Shown piece by piece: positions 31,101-45,300 of a DNA stretch of 64,000 nt; the first letter of the stretch is position 1, and each line of letters starts with the position of its first letter. The notes beneath the pieces were generated by a model. That model made no database searches, was not told the DNA's origin, and saw only the letters and a list, made by a program, of their open reading frames with translations. Both the position numbers and the translations under genes were made by a program. This stretch comes from Ascidia mentula (lineage: Eukaryota; Chordata; Ascidiacea; Phlebobranchia; Ascidiidae): the NCBI GenBank assembly GCA_947561715.1, contig OX387203.1:496001-560000 (forward strand). The letters run 5' to 3'.

Positions 31101-34100
31101 ATGTGGCATCAATTTTACCTCTCCAACACTTCCAAACTCAACGCTTGCGTGCTTCAGTAGAACTTGCTGGTTCGTGAAAACCCTTTCTACCTGTTTACAA
31201 ACAAATCCATGGTTAGTTTTATATTTTCCGCCCACGACCCCCCTTCAAACATTTGTGTAACATGTGGTGACCGTGTGTCCGTAAATTAACAAAGAACTAG
31301 AAGGATGATGTCCACGTTTCCACAAATCAATCGTGTTTTCATTAAAAACTTTCCTTGCTTTTACAAAATCAATGCAATTTTTGACAGCTGTTGGAACTTA
31401 CGTAGTCAGTCAAAATCGACTTCACGTTTTCGTAATATTCTGACGTCACAGATGACGTCACTCCGGGTGACGCAACGGAGGGAAGATGGAGGTACAGTCG
31501 GTAGGTCTTTGTTGCTGCGTGGTAAAAGATTAAGTTTATTCTGGGTCCCATACATAAGACTATGCCAGTGGTTTAGTTTGTGAAGGTAAATTTTATGACA
31601 AGTAAAGAATTAACCTTTATTTTGTTTAATATTCCAACTATTACATCGGCCGAACCACGCGACTATAATTGTACTTCAATAAAATTTGTTTTTCTTTCTG
31701 CAAAGCATCTTCATATTTCCCAATTTATTCCAGAATCTCAACTCACTCATTCTGACTTGTATCGGGAAACTAAATGACGTGTGAATGCGGGACTCCCCCT
31801 TCCATCTTTCGGCTACTCTCATCTCGTACAAAAATTTCCTTCGCAAGTTTGCGATGTTAAAGTAGGCGAGATTTCCGACTGCAACCACTTCAGACCATTG
31901 TTCCATCTCTACAACGTAGAAATTCAACGTAAAGGAAATTAAACGTGAAGCGACATAAACGTCTTTCACTGTTAAAGGTAAGAAATTTTGAAATAATTGG
32001 CAAAACATCAGAACAAAATACATTTAATTGATTTTTTGGCCACCAAAATATCGTATGGATTCACTAACTGCCGGCAATCCATTAATTCACAGTAGAAATT
32101 GTTTTTTTTTGCATTAACATTGTTTTGTTTCGCGTAACGCCACATCATCAACTTAAAAACTTTTATGTTGGTTTGATCATTTTCGTGCGAACCTTCAACG
32201 CCCTGTGATGACGTTTTATCTAAAATGTCTTTAATTTTTCCCGAATCACTTACTTTTAATTCTATATTGGAAAACATAATTCAAGTTTTCCTCGCTTCCA
32301 CCGCTAGGTGGCAGCACGCGTTTCCAGGTCAGCCGTGCAATCTTCGGGCCGATCGCAATCGCTTTGATTTCCACCCCCGGAAGTGGTGGGGGCGCTTCAG
32401 TGATTGACCGTGTGCTGAAGGTCATTCTTGTCGGTACCGTCCCAACCGTTGTGGTTGTAAGCTCGTCTGCGAAAACCCGGTAAATTAAGCCTGAAACTTT
32501 TGCCACCACCAAGTTGCATTCAATCATTTTGTTTTTAACGTCTACATATTTATATAATAGCGGTAGTTAGAATCGTGTGACATATATCCTAACTGCAAAA
32601 AAAACAAAACTGTTATCATTTAAATATGGCAACTATGACGTCACAGATACCTTCTGTCATGCAAACTCTTCCAGGTGGAAGCTTGTCATGTTTACTTCGG
32701 TCGATGTAATCATCTTTGCACGTGCATTTATACCCGGGTTCCAAGTTGGTGCACTGCGCATGCGCGGAACAGTCTTCCCACGTGGTGTTGCATTCGTTGA
32801 AATCTGGAATTTACGAACAAACGAAAGTCAGGTGAGATAGAACTAGACCGAAGTGAGTGGACTGGTTAAATAGTTAATTGTTGCAATAACGCACAAAGTA
32901 TTTGGTTTGAAAGCGTTTTTGTTAACATAAAATCTGAAATTGAATAGTTAATTGTTGCAAATTGTCAACGTGCTGACGGGTTTTCTCCACAAAACAAACT
33001 ATGACGAGATGAAGTTTAATAATCGCCAACCTGTTATCAGAATTGTGTCCATGTCCAATCCGAGTTGATCTTCGTACACTGTACTATGTTTAAACAAGTG
33101 ACTTATCTGCTGAGCTTCAACTCTTGATTTCGACTCGAAGAAAAGGTTGGCGATACTAAACATATATATACCTAACTGTAATTCGATATTATATCGTAAT
33201 CGACGATAATGAATCGTGAAAAACTTACGCGAAAGTCCCATATTTGTTTCCTGGTTTAAATTCAACTCTGCCAGTCGCCATATATTGCTGAAGATGAGTC
33301 AACAAGATACGATCCATCTGAAAGTGATAAACCATTTCAAATAATGAGGGCGATGCAACAGTTTGTATCAACAAACTATCCTGTCTTCATGGCCAACAAC
33401 GACTTAGTCGCAAATATCGTCAACTTATGTAATAAATACCAAGTCGTTTGTTTCACAAGTTTTTTATTTTAACTATTTTTCGCCCATGTTTGTGAGCATC
33501 ACCAGTAAACGTAAAACAAACGACTTAGGATTTGTTTCAGAAAATTAACAATAATTTTTAGGTTACGTAATCCAATTAATGACGTCAGTTACAAACCAGT
33601 TTTCGAACTAAATCAGCAACCTCTACCGCCCTCGGGTGTTTGGGATCTTTCATGTTATCGGTGTAAATCACCGAGGTCAAGTTCAAGGTCGCAACGTAGA
33701 TGAAATTACCTGTGACGTAATAATCAATATGCGGATTAGATAGGTCACGTGTGATTTCGAAGTTTATGACCCGTTTTACTCAGCATTTTGTGTATTTATT
33801 TCATTGTTTATTTTGCAAATTAATTACTTCTAATCTACACAGCTTAACCGAAGGGAAAGACCCTTCTTACTTGCTCAATTTTGTCCATTTGTGCAAAGAC
33901 CTTTAACCTTATTCATTGTGACGTAACATACTTGTTGTGACGCTTTTCCAAGCTGTAAAAGATCCATTGTTCCGTCGATTAGCTGAGGCCACTCTACATT
34001 CGTAAACTGTGTTCATTCTCAACTTTCGGATTCTTTGGGTCATCACGAAATCATGCGACGTGAAATTCCGTTCCCCGATCTCGACTTTACGCGCTGAGAT

Positions 34101-37100
34101 AAAATATACGAACTTTCTTGTTTGGATGAATTAACACAAACATTTAAGCGTGAACATTTTTGCTTTCCAGGCAACTACGGCTACCAGCTAAGGTATAAGA
34201 CAAAAAAAACATGCAATACAATGACAAAATAATTTCGTTAAAATACAATAGAAGTTTTAAATTAACCATCAAAATATCTTGTTTTTTGTTCTGATTTTGT
34301 TTAAATAGTCACCATTAAACTGAGAGGAAATAGTGATTTAACCAACAAAACATTGAAAATCACATGCCCAAATACATTTGTCCATGTTTACATTGTAAGT
34401 TATCCTGTGTTTGATGTCAACCACTTACATTTAAGTGATGAGGGATCTCCTTTTGTCCTCCACTGGATGTAGAACCAGAAGTTGAGCTCCTCCTGCTTCA
34501 TATCGAACGGAATCTTCCAGCTGAGTGAAATTGTTCGCGGATCGTTGAGAGAAACGCTGAAACTCGTGGGCGAATCAAACCCTGAGCAAGGTGACGTTTA
34601 TCATTTATAGATTTTATATTGCGGGTAAATATATTGGACCAGAGGAAGGAAGTCGCTCTTATCGTTGCCCACACAGAATTTGGGGTTTAAAACATTCCAA
34701 AATCGAATCAAAATGTTGCAGCTCACACGATTGTTACATTGAAATTAGTCACACCAATATTTCTGAAGTTGGCCTCGTTCATTTTACAGCAGACACACAA
34801 GTATATGATCATGAGGTGGTAAATAAATGAGACACAATTAAGTTTTGGTTTAACTTCACTCACTCAGGCATTTTCGCCCGGGCATGCGTTGGTAATCTTT
34901 GCTGACGTCAATGTTTCCGTTTGGACAACGACATGTGAACGTTCCGGGGAGGTTGACGCACTGGTTGCCAAGGCAATCCTCCATCGGTGTTCCGCATTCG
35001 TTGATATCTGGAACGTTTGAGAACAACTGTTTAGTTAAACAAACTACCCTGCGTTTGTAATCCTGCTGTGTTTAGGACAAATTATACGGTCCATTTAACT
35101 GCTGTGAAATTTCTTTTTCGCTGAGAATGATTATGGAAACATTGGAAGTGTCTGCCGATGAATTTCACAGCGGTTATATTGGCTATATTGTTTGTCCTAA
35201 AGATTTGCAAAGCCGGATTTGTGTATGTAAGATTAGATATTGTATTAGCTTTTAATCCCGTCTAATCACGTGATTTTTACTTACCCGTAACAAAGATGGA
35301 TTGTCTGTCGATCTTGCCGAGGCTGGGATCGAACCCGGTACCCAATAGTTTCTCAAACGATGTTTGAAGTGTTCGAAGCAAATCGTTTCCGTCCCATCGT
35401 GCGTCTGTCGTTATGACGTTGATTTAATGTTTTTTGTAAAGATTTGTAATTGCAAATGTGGTGTAAAAGTACTGACTGGGAGGTTTGGTGAAGACGATAC
35501 TTTGAACTCTCACGTTTCCGTCACCCACGAAGTTGGATGACGTCACTTGGTGTTGTGTTACTGAAACTCCGCTTATCGTGTTGGTTTTACTGGAAACCTG
35601 TCAACCGTAACTTAAACATGAAGCGTCATGTTATTGTGCTTTACTTACCATGAAGTTAAAGTACAACACTTAATTATTGAAACAAATTGTCTGACTTATA
35701 AAGTTGTAGTTTAGTTTGCAATCCAGATATATTTGGAAACCGTATTTTCTTACAAACTGGTTGATTCTGGTAATCTTCTATTTCCTCTTTCAAGGTGAAA
35801 TCGAAGGTCAATTTGTAACGGTAAATTGCTGTGGGGGAAAAATACGATTGTGTTTTCCTATCCTCTGGATGTCAACCAATACAAATTCGCGTTACCTGTT
35901 GTGATGCGTTTCCATGGTGACCACGTCCCTTCTTTGACGTCAGTGACGGCTCGTACTCGAAACTCGTAGACCGAGTTACTCGATAACTCGTCCACTTCAC
36001 CCGACAACTGTGAATTCTTTCTGCGAAAGTAATAAACGCGCGCGTAAAGATTATCACGTCATAGTTCATTCAAAAATTTGCGAGGTGATATTTCAAGGGT
36101 CAGTAAAACCGAAATATACGCCCTTGAAAACACGTTTATCATTTCCGCGCGTTGCCTTTAAGCGTCATAATTGAATATTGTGACGTCATTTACCCGTAAA
36201 CCTCTGTTATCTGTTGTTCTTCATCTTTATCCGAGAGCGATCTTCGTTCGACTTCGTACCTCAATATATTTCCCGCCTTATTTATTGGGCGCCGGAAACG
36301 TATCTTCACAACGTTTGAAGAAACGACCTCCAACGCAACACTTGTTGGCGGCCCTGTAAAAGTTACGCATTCACATTTTTTCTGTCCTCCTTTGGACGTA
36401 CAACAAATAATTTAGATATTTTTTAAATCAACCCGTGTAATTGCCCACCTGTATTTGGCATACACTTGAGGCCAGGAAACCTGTAACCAGTCACACCAAC
36501 ATCAATAGTTTCTCCTCGGCATTCACATCTATACGTCCCGATAATGTCGAGGCAATCCGCTTTCTTGTCGCATTTGATATCTTTCCTTCCACACGGGTCG
36601 CTTTCTGCATCAGAACCGAAAATAATTTCTTGTGTTAAATCTGCACTGTGGAAGATCACGGACTGAAACCGTTTTCCAATCTTTCTTTGCCAATTAAGTT
36701 TAACAAAAAATGAAAACGAAACCTCAACGAAAATGGTTTTGACCCATTTAGCACGTAAATGTTTCATTACAAAAAAACTATTCGATGCTTTGTAGAGGTT
36801 TTGTGTAGGACTTTTCTTAAAGAAGTGTAATGATGACTCGGTTTTATTCAAAATTTAATTCAGTAACAGAACATGCGTATTTACTGAGAGTAAAGCATAT
36901 CGGTAAATTGTCCCAAAATCTCTTTGTTTAGGATGTTGGTTATAGTAAAACGTTTAATTTCATTTAGATGGACAGAGTATCTAATATTAAACCCTTAGTA
37001 TCAGATCCGGATTAAAACCCACATTTCTCTATAAATATAAAATATTTTGCTGTCACCGTATGTTTTGATTCTGACTGTGTAGAACAGAAGTTTTTTCACC

Positions 37101-40100
37101 CATTGTAGTTCAAATATGTCCTGAACCAATCGACTCGTTATGTTCACTCCCATCTCGAACGACAAGTGGTAATAAATCTATCAGAACACGATGTTAATGT
37201 CGAGTTTGCAAGGATATTTATATTAATATAACGAGTTAATGGTATATCTGCATTTCCAGTAGGTAAAGCTCCTCGAATCAAAAGCAAAATAAACCTTAAT
37301 TTATTGACGCTACATCTCTGTTTATAGGAGGGGAATAACCTAACTCGCAGAAGACTTTGGCTAAATTAAACGTCCTCGAAAAAGCTCTGTATGAATGGTT
37401 AAAGTAAGTGAAGCATTTACTTTGGTGTTCCCGTTGTTAAGGTTCAGAGCTTTTTCTTCTTCATGGCCGAGATAGGAGAGAGGCATCGCCTTCTTCAACT
37501 GTTGATAAATAGCAAGGTTTAAAACATTCCACCTGCATGCGATGAAGGAATTGTTGGAGGCAAATTAATCAAAAGTATTTAATTTCCTTAAGGATTATTG
37601 TAATCTTGCGTAATTCTTATGTCTCATGCACTGTTAACCCAATAGTTATAAGGAAATGTTATACCGATGATTCAAACTTTGCTTTGTGACCTTTTTTCTT
37701 CAAGATAACAGAAAAATGTATTTGCTTCACGTCTAAAAAAAACAACCGTAAAAAATAACTTTCTCCCAACCCAGGAACGACTTTTCAGTGAAAAACAACC
37801 GAGACACCTTAGGTGGTAAGAGCTTGTGACGTCACTCTTCACTTTAAACTTTAGTAAAGCAAACCTTAATATCGTCAAATACACTTTACTGACTTAACAA
37901 GCCATGACAGAAACATACAAGTTTTTATCACCAAATGAATAAAGACCAATCTCACCCAACGGCAGTTGAACCCACTCTGAGAACTGTCCGGTAAACTTTG
38001 AATTGACCGCAGCCACTCGGAACTGATACACAAAATGTGACGTCAGATCTGTGACGTAGGCACGTCCCACAGAACCTCGTGTTGTAGTCTGTAACAGCAA
38101 TTACCGATTTTTTCCGTATAATTGATTTGTATTTATGAGACGTGTAGGGCCGGTGACTAATACAGGGATGATTTGAAAACTTACATGTTTAGTGACTGGT
38201 AATTATGACGTAACAGACACTGAGCTTTTTGTAGAACATCTAATAAGGGCTTCCATAGCAGTTCTCTGCACCTATGAATTTGCTGCTTGCCGCAATGGCA
38301 GCTTTGTCTCTAAACTGGCGCAATTTCATTGAAGCAAAACCCTAACTCCAAATTTGGAATGTCACTACAAGGTCAACCTAATGTTGTTGGGTCAAAACAT
38401 TTATCAAGCAATCTGCGTTGTGTTGAAGAAGTTACATGGGAAAACCCCAAGTTATTTGTCCTTTGTTTGATAGTCTTTGTTGCCCGTGAGACTGTTTGGT
38501 GATTTTGGTATCAAAAAGTTATGTGGAACCACTACCATTATTTGAACCAATTACGTTGCCGTATATGTAACACCACCATGTAGGTCTCATGCTTACGTTG
38601 ACTATCCTGTCTCTCTTGATTGGTGTATGTTGTACAATGTAGTTCTTCAAAAACCTGGAATTCGTGAATCTTGGCATCAACCACTTCAACATAACCTTGG
38701 ATTTGGATATTGCTTGGACGGTCAAATTTCTTGGTGGGGTCGGAACTATGGAAATAAACAATTTCATCTATGTCTGATTAATCACAGTTGCAACAGGAAG
38801 TTAAACAAAAGAATTATTTTGTCATCAACCAAACGCGATATTGTGAACAGTTATCTGTAATTTATTTGCGGAAGTACTTCAGTTAATGTGTCGCAAAGAG
38901 ACTAAACCCCAAAACATATGATCATGTTACTCTTGTTTGTCACTTCACCTCCTTCATCTGTTTCCTCTGTGCATGTTTTGTACCAGTTGTCGTCATCAAC
39001 AGTGACGTCAGGGCGTGGAATGGCACGTAGTCCCACATTAATATATCTCATCGGATGCAAGTTTTTGATAATGTAGAAAGTCCGTTTGTTACGTAACTTC
39101 CGGTGATCAATGTTATCTGAAAGAAGAAAGCTTTGAGTCAAAGTATGTGGGGGTTTGGAGTGCTTTATGGCGGCTTGCGAAGTTGTTGGTTCGGTTTTTA
39201 AGTTTCTTTTTTTGAATATTTCCTGATCAGGAAACCATTTCGACATTAAACTGCACGAAACTTTCACAAAAGCAGTTTTTTAGCTGAAATGACCCAAGAA
39301 TAAACATACCTCCTATATTCGTTATCATGTTTCCGTAATCGTCATATCCGCTACCGTTAAGTTGCCCTGACAACCGATCACGTAACGATTTGCCATCGGC
39401 ATCCTCGCCTTCATATTGCGGTGATGTCACGTTGTCAAGGTCGTACCAACTGATGATGTAATTCGATACTGTTTGATTCTGTAAGTGATAAATGCATTGG
39501 ACTTCAGGGTTTTTGCAAACTAAGTTTAAATGTGTGTTTACCAGGTCGCCTCGCGATTGGACAACAACTGACCACGTGACGTTGATGACGTCATTCTTGG
39601 CCTTGCATTTGAAGTTAGTGATGCGGAACGTAGATCCTTGAAGGGGAAACAAAATACAAGTAAGTCGGTCTCATTCTTAATTATAGGAAAATAACTAAAC
39701 GTGTCTGAAAGTTGGTTTGGACGAAAGCCACAAAGTGTGAAATTTATTTTGTGTTTTTCGGCCAAACTGCCTAAATGGGTTAAACACTAGCATGTGTGAA
39801 CAACTTATGTCCAAGCTGGGTTCTAACGTCTTAACTAGCTTATCGCCTGCCCTCTCTTCTAACTACTGGTGTTTCAATGAAACTCGAATCCAAACCTTTT
39901 GTGTGCATTATGTAAGACATGACTGTGTTGAATACGACAAAATATCTAAAATAATTAATACAAGTCGTACGTATGCAAACATTTCCTCACTACAAACTGT
40001 CTTTATTCTCCTGACTAAAGCAACTACTGTTTCGTTAACAAAAAACACTTGGTTTAAAAAGAAACCTTCACAAAAACTTACCGAATGCCAGCAAAAACAT

Positions 40101-40136
40101 AAAACAGTGAATGAACAATTTCCAGAATTCAGCCAT
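28186..40136 (-). pseudogene. UMODL1-like EGF/FN3/SEA receptor, copy B (decaying)
   Basis: Exons map one to one on copy A: 40082-40136, 39310-39636, 38949-39116, 38597-38745, 37956-38088, 36449-36604, 36194-36353, 35896-36020, 35754-35828, 35477-35597, 35285-35404, 34864-35007, 34429-34581, 33932-34093, 33597-33709, 33229-33317, 33031-33155, 32651-32803, 32254-32466, 31747-31908, 31402-31559, 31091-31190, 29890-30069, 29736-29811, 29363-29668, 29084-29299, 28872-29001, 28655-28801, 28421-28537, 28186-28331. Exon 2 keeps the open frame that copy A lost. Three differences damage it: 26 bp missing in SEA exon 9, one base fewer in exon 25, and one extra T in the TM exon, which gives a stop about ten residues after the helix. 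Tail exons 31 and 32 are absent. If transcribed it would make, at most, a secreted N-terminal fragment (receptor-like region, FN3, EGF, FN3). Individual exons are otherwise well conserved, so decay is recent. Confidence 0.75.
37378..37455. other. Long hairpin in receptor intron 5 (copy B)
   Basis: GAAAAAGCTCTG pairs with CAGAGCTTTTTC around a ~54-nt loop, as in copy A, although flanking bases just 5' of the first arm differ between units. Confidence 0.5.
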
Positions 40137-41752
40137 CTTTGGCTTCGCGCACAAACCAAGTTGACTCCAAGGGATTTTGTTAATTGTGATGTAATAACCA
40201 CCTTCTCATCCAATCATCATACTTGCATGTGTAATTATCAGAACCCTCTCCTACGCCTGTTTTGTGACGTCACAGTGTAATTCTCTGTCCTTGTTTGATG
40301 ACAAATTATGTCACAAAGTTCAAAGAAAAACAAACAAAAGAATTCTGTGCGTTGATTTTAACATAAATTAATCCCTTTTCACTTTTTATTTTGCGTCGCA
40401 AAACTGGTTTCGAAATTTCTGCTCAAATATTCTCTCCAAAAGAACTGTGGAAACTTTTACATTTTCTCGATCAAGAAGATAAATTAAATTCCAACTCACA
40501 GTAAAATCTTACAGTGCTAAAAGCTTTCGCACTGTTGAAAGAAACTTGTCTGGCGAGTCCTGTGTGAACGTGTAGGTTTGAGCCCCGGGCGATCCAACTT
40601 ACCACATAACAATGGAGGTGGTACGAAGGTTGCTGGTTCGAATCCCAAGGTTTCCTCCAAAAGGTTAATTTCGTTTTATTCACGCAAGTTTATATATTTA
40701 AGTATTGGCGACATAAATTTGCCATAGAAGCGAACACAGCGTGGAATTTTTATGCAGTTTTATTGGTTCTTTGACTTTGCCAAGGTCATGAATGTTGATA
40801 CAATGGTGGACACTTAAAATTGGTATTTTACTGCCGCTAGGTGGCAAAAAAGAGCAAACACAGTTGTATCAAATTTAGCAGAAAATAAATTTTATTTCGT
40901 TTTAATTGGTAATCCGCTAGATGTCAGTAACTGCTCCACATCGTTTTCAACATAGACACTGACATAAGTTTAAGAAAAACTGAATGTTTCAGGGACAAAA
41001 TATCGTTTGGTCAAAGAGTAAAGTGTGGCGCCGTGTTTAGAATATCTACTTGTCATCAACATCTTGCGTGCTTGTGTTCAACCGGGTGACGTAGTGTTAA
41101 GATTTGTCAAAACAGCTTGTGGTCAAATAGAGAATGGCGGTTTTTGTGATTATTATTATTTCCCCTGTTCGGGGCATTCTGATGAAATAGTTGATCTTGG
41201 TATATTGAGTCTTGTTACTCCTTTTGCTTCCAAACTTTTTTTGTGTTCAAAGTGATCGTAATTCTAACTTACAGACTATTATTTTTTTTAATGTGGCGAT
41301 TTTTAGTAAAACTATTGTTTTATGCGTTGTCATTTCCAACAGATGTGTCTGATTTATTAGTTTAGTTAGGTCTTTTCCCCTGTGAGACAATTCTGGAAAC
41401 CATTTTGTCTGCAACATTGGTCAGAGTGAATAAAATGCGTAGCTTTATGGTCTCGATTTAATTTTGTCATGTAGACAGCCCAGGTTTATCGTTGCTAGCC
41501 TCGTAAAACTTGATAGTTTTCTCCTGGGTTTTAGTATAGATAGGTTTGCTGCCTGCTGTTCTCTATGCAAGCTTATCAGGGTCTTTGTCAATTTCTTTTT
41601 GTTATTTTGCATACTTTTTACACTTGTTATATGATGACAAGTTGATGCCAACTATGCCCCTGATTTCTGATTCAACTTCCTCAATCAGGGAATTGCGGTT
41701 TCCGCTTTGTAGCTCGTTCTATTGTGAAACAACAATCGTTTCCATGGAAAAA

Positions 41753-41758
41753 TTTATT
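41753..41758 (-). terminator. Dlx: Candidate poly(A) signal for Dlx
   Basis: AATAAA on the minus strand, ~555 nt beyond the Dlx stop codon. A plausible 3' UTR length, without transcript support. Confidence 0.35.
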
Positions 41759-42011
41759 TGCCTCGCAACGAAAAACCAATGAAATGCTCAAAAACAAAAA
41801 AATGCAACTACTTCCAGCACCAAAAACAAACTGAGAAATGCGAGATAATGTCGTTGGTTACCGAACAATCACGCAAGTTCTAGAATTCCGATGAACAGTC
41901 GCGCGTGTGAGGGTTGGCATGGTTACCCCTAAACAGCTTCGCAACAAAAACAAACCTTTCGCCTGATAATGCTATCAGTCACGTCATAGCGAACCTATTA
42001 TTACGTCAATA

Positions 42012-42018
42012 TATAAAA
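42012..42018 (+). promoter_or_regulatory. TATA box facing the Dlx 3' end
   Basis: AATATATAAAAGGGCCC, with a TTACGTCAA CRE-like site immediately upstream. It points rightward into the Dlx last exon and is not positioned for any gene I found. Confidence 0.4.
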
Positions 42019-42312
42019 GGGCCCTTGAGCAAACAAACACAATCGCGAGGGCGCCACCGCGCGACTGCATGTGTCAACAATAAATCAACTACACACCGCA
42101 CTGGGAGGAGGAATTGTGACGTAAATAAAAAGGCGCATTATGACTAAACAAAGGGAACGATTCCAGACCGTTGCGGAAGCGAGTCCGGTCGCTTCCGGTT
42201 TGGGGGATAAATAACGGAGATGACGTGTATGTACATGCTCGCTCATGCAGAACGAAAAGGGGGTGTGCAAAAAACTTGGCTCTGGGTGGAATTAATAGGT
42301 GGGGGGTGTTTG

Positions 42313-45300
42313 TTACTTAAGGTAGGTCGTTTCCCTCATGGCTGGACGTGGTTCGATGTGGTCATGTTCAGAACCGGAGTACCAGAAGTTACCCTGCATC
42401 ATAGCACTCTGTCCCCCGTGCATTTGAAGGGGAGCCTGGGGCATGTACCCCCCTGTCTGAATCGGATCTCTTGACCCATTGCTAGGTAGAGTGTAGGGGG
42501 GCAGCATACCGGGACTTCCCCCGTTCGAGGGTAAGGGGGAGGACATTTCGCTTTTCATCGCCGTCGTCATGCTGTGCAGCGGTTGCATCATGTGGTACGG
42601 TGATGTGCCGATGGGCGGTGACGTCATGCCACGGTTCGGGGTCATGACGTCAGGAGGCGTTGGGGAGGGTTGTTCGTCCGCCGAGTTGGGGGTCCAAGTA
42701 CCCCCGCCCATGGTCCCCGTGACCCCCTCACTACCAACCGGGGCCGGCCCCACACTTCCTGGCGTTTCAAGATCAGACGAAGTGGCGGGAGCGGCTGATG
42801 ACATCATCGGTGACGTTATAGAGGATGGTGAGCCGGCGTTGTTGTTAGTGTTGCTGCTGTTACTCCCTGGTGAGACCATGGGGTTGTCCTTGTCGTGGAT
42901 TCCCTGCTTCATTAGTTTCTTGCACTTCGAACGTCGGTTCTGGAACCAAATCTTCACCTGGGAAAGAAATAGGGCGTTGTTATCACCGGCGGGCACCGAC
43001 ACCTCATCAAACCCCTCATTATACAACCCTTCGTGACCAGCTAACGTCACAATGGCGACGTATCGCGGTGGGCGGCTCGATAATTAAACCGGTGTTTATT
43101 TAATCACAGACGTGCGATTGTTACGTTGTTGAGCCCGCGCAAAATGGAGATGAAGCGCCATTTTGTTTATTGTGGAATAACTCTCCACCCCGTCTTCACC
43201 AAACAGGTTTTCCTCTTTGTTAATAATGGCGACGTGGCGATGCTTCTGTTTTTATGTTTTGTTTGATACGAAACCTACAACTACTGATACTAAGAATCAT
43301 CCGATTATAATTCATATTATTTATATTTGTGCAAAAAGCTTTTTATAGAATATTGAATAATATTCACATTGATGCAAACTATGGAATCTAAACTCCGTTT
43401 TCTCCGTTAAAGCTAAAAATGTTGATCACAGAAATATTTTTATGTCGCAGTTATGAAAGATAGTCAAGAGTTGGGGTTGTATGTGATTTCACAGAGTCAC
43501 GATGCGTCAACTTGCTCAAAATGGAGCCTTCATTCTACTTTTAAGGTTCCCATATTTGCTTCTTTGAAGTAATTGTCTGTAGCGTGCGAGACACTGGTAG
43601 GGGGGGTTGAGTCGGTGGGATTATCGGATGAGCCCTGTGACCAGTCCGGGCTGGACGGCATTAAGTTGGTCATAAACTGTGGAGTTCGTTTCGCTCCCAG
43701 CAGTTTTCAGTGGAATTAATTTTTGTTGCGGTTCTGTGTTCCTAGGCACCCATGTTACGTTTGACAACTTTTTATCGTAAATTTTCCCTGTCCTGTTGGT
43801 CAGTTACAACAACAATTTCAAATGTACAGAATTATCTGATGGGATTGCGGTGAAGCCGTTATTTTCAGTCGCACGAAATCGTTGATTTGAATGCGAGGAG
43901 TTTGGTATAAAATTAGGCCGCGAATTCCGCCAACAAATTTGTGATGAAAACTTGAGCTGTCTCGAGTCCACTTCACACAACCAGAAGAATTTAAAGCTCG
44001 CGCGTTCGCCTGAACCTGGCCGTTCTAAAGCTCTCAACGCGAAACGCAGCCTTGCGACGCCAAACCGGTCATTATGACGACACAATATCATTGCGCTTGT
44101 TCCCACGTCTATCAATCTTCTAAAAACGCACAGCGTTTCATGTTCCTATGCACACGGCCTTACCTGAGTCTGTGTGAGTCCCAGTGTTGCTGCGAGTTCG
44201 GCCCTTTCAGGTAGAGCAAGATATTGAGTTTGTTGGAATCTCCTGTTCAACGCTTGCAGCTGGAGACTCGAGTAAATTGTTCTTGGCTTTCTCATCTTCT
44301 TCTTCTTTCCTTTGTTCAACATGACGTCACTTCCCATCACGTGATTCGAGTCTGCGCCGAAAAGTTTGCGTTAAACAAATGATAAAAAAAGAAAAAAATA
44401 TTTATTGTTCTTGAAAAGAAAAAGAAAGATTTTTTTGTCTTGCTCTCAAAATTTTTTTTAAACTTTATTAATTTGTGTGCTAGAAATTTTTCCCGACTTT
44501 TGATTTCAAGGCCAAATTTTTCCGTCAAAAAACAATTTCAATTCCTTTGAATGACGACCAATAAACCGTTGGTTGCGATTCCAAATTTGGAATCCCACAG
44601 TGACATTGCATATTACTCATTGTAAACGTTGCGTTGTGTTGTGGTTTTCAGGAGGTAATCACAACTCTTCACATTCGATATGTTTGCCGTCGTATGTCTG
44701 CGACCACGTATTAAAATCCGCTACAAGGTTAATTGCAACTTTCCACGTTTCCGACAACGCACAACTAATTACACATTTCCATCGGTCCTGTACCACTGCT
44801 GCAGGCTGTGGTTGTTTGTGGCTGTTTGTGGGCACGAGGTGAACGCGAAATATCCGGTGCTGCGGTGCATTTTTTGCATGACTCTGCAGCCACGTAACAA
44901 GCGAATCCACTCTTGCCTTTGAGATTAACACAAGTGGCCGCAATCGAATATGTCGAACCGGTCGTGTTTTATCGTCGAACGTATTTTAACTTACCGCGAA
45001 GGTCAAGTGACCGAAAAGTTACGAACTCCGCAATCTACGCACGTGCAACATTCGCTACTCTTCGATAAAATCATTAAGTCATTGTTGAAATTTCGAATTT
45101 CACTGGATTTTGTTCAGAATTTTAATCCCGAAATGTTTTAAATGTGGGAATGTTCATTCGCCAAAGGTTATTACTCGATCAATACAAAAATTACTACTGT
45201 GTCAATTTGGCAGATAAACACAGTTTGATTTAGTTTGGTCTATTCATTTTCATTCAACAATTGGAACGTTGCTGTATCAATTAAGAAAGATGGAACTTTG

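Larger units (their letters stand above)
26394..41459. repeat. Tandem duplication unit B
   Basis: Second direct copy, 15,066 bp against 15,468 bp in unit A. Most of the difference is the 351-bp deletion matching 11145-11495. The exon-by-exon offset is steady (15,120 over long stretches), which confirms collinearity. Confidence 0.95.
41460..42312. other. Region between duplication unit B and Dlx
   Basis: Should contain the Dlx 3' UTR on the minus strand; a candidate AATAAA lies at 41753-41758. On the plus strand there is a strong TATA box at 42012-42018. No protein gene supported. Confidence 0.5.
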
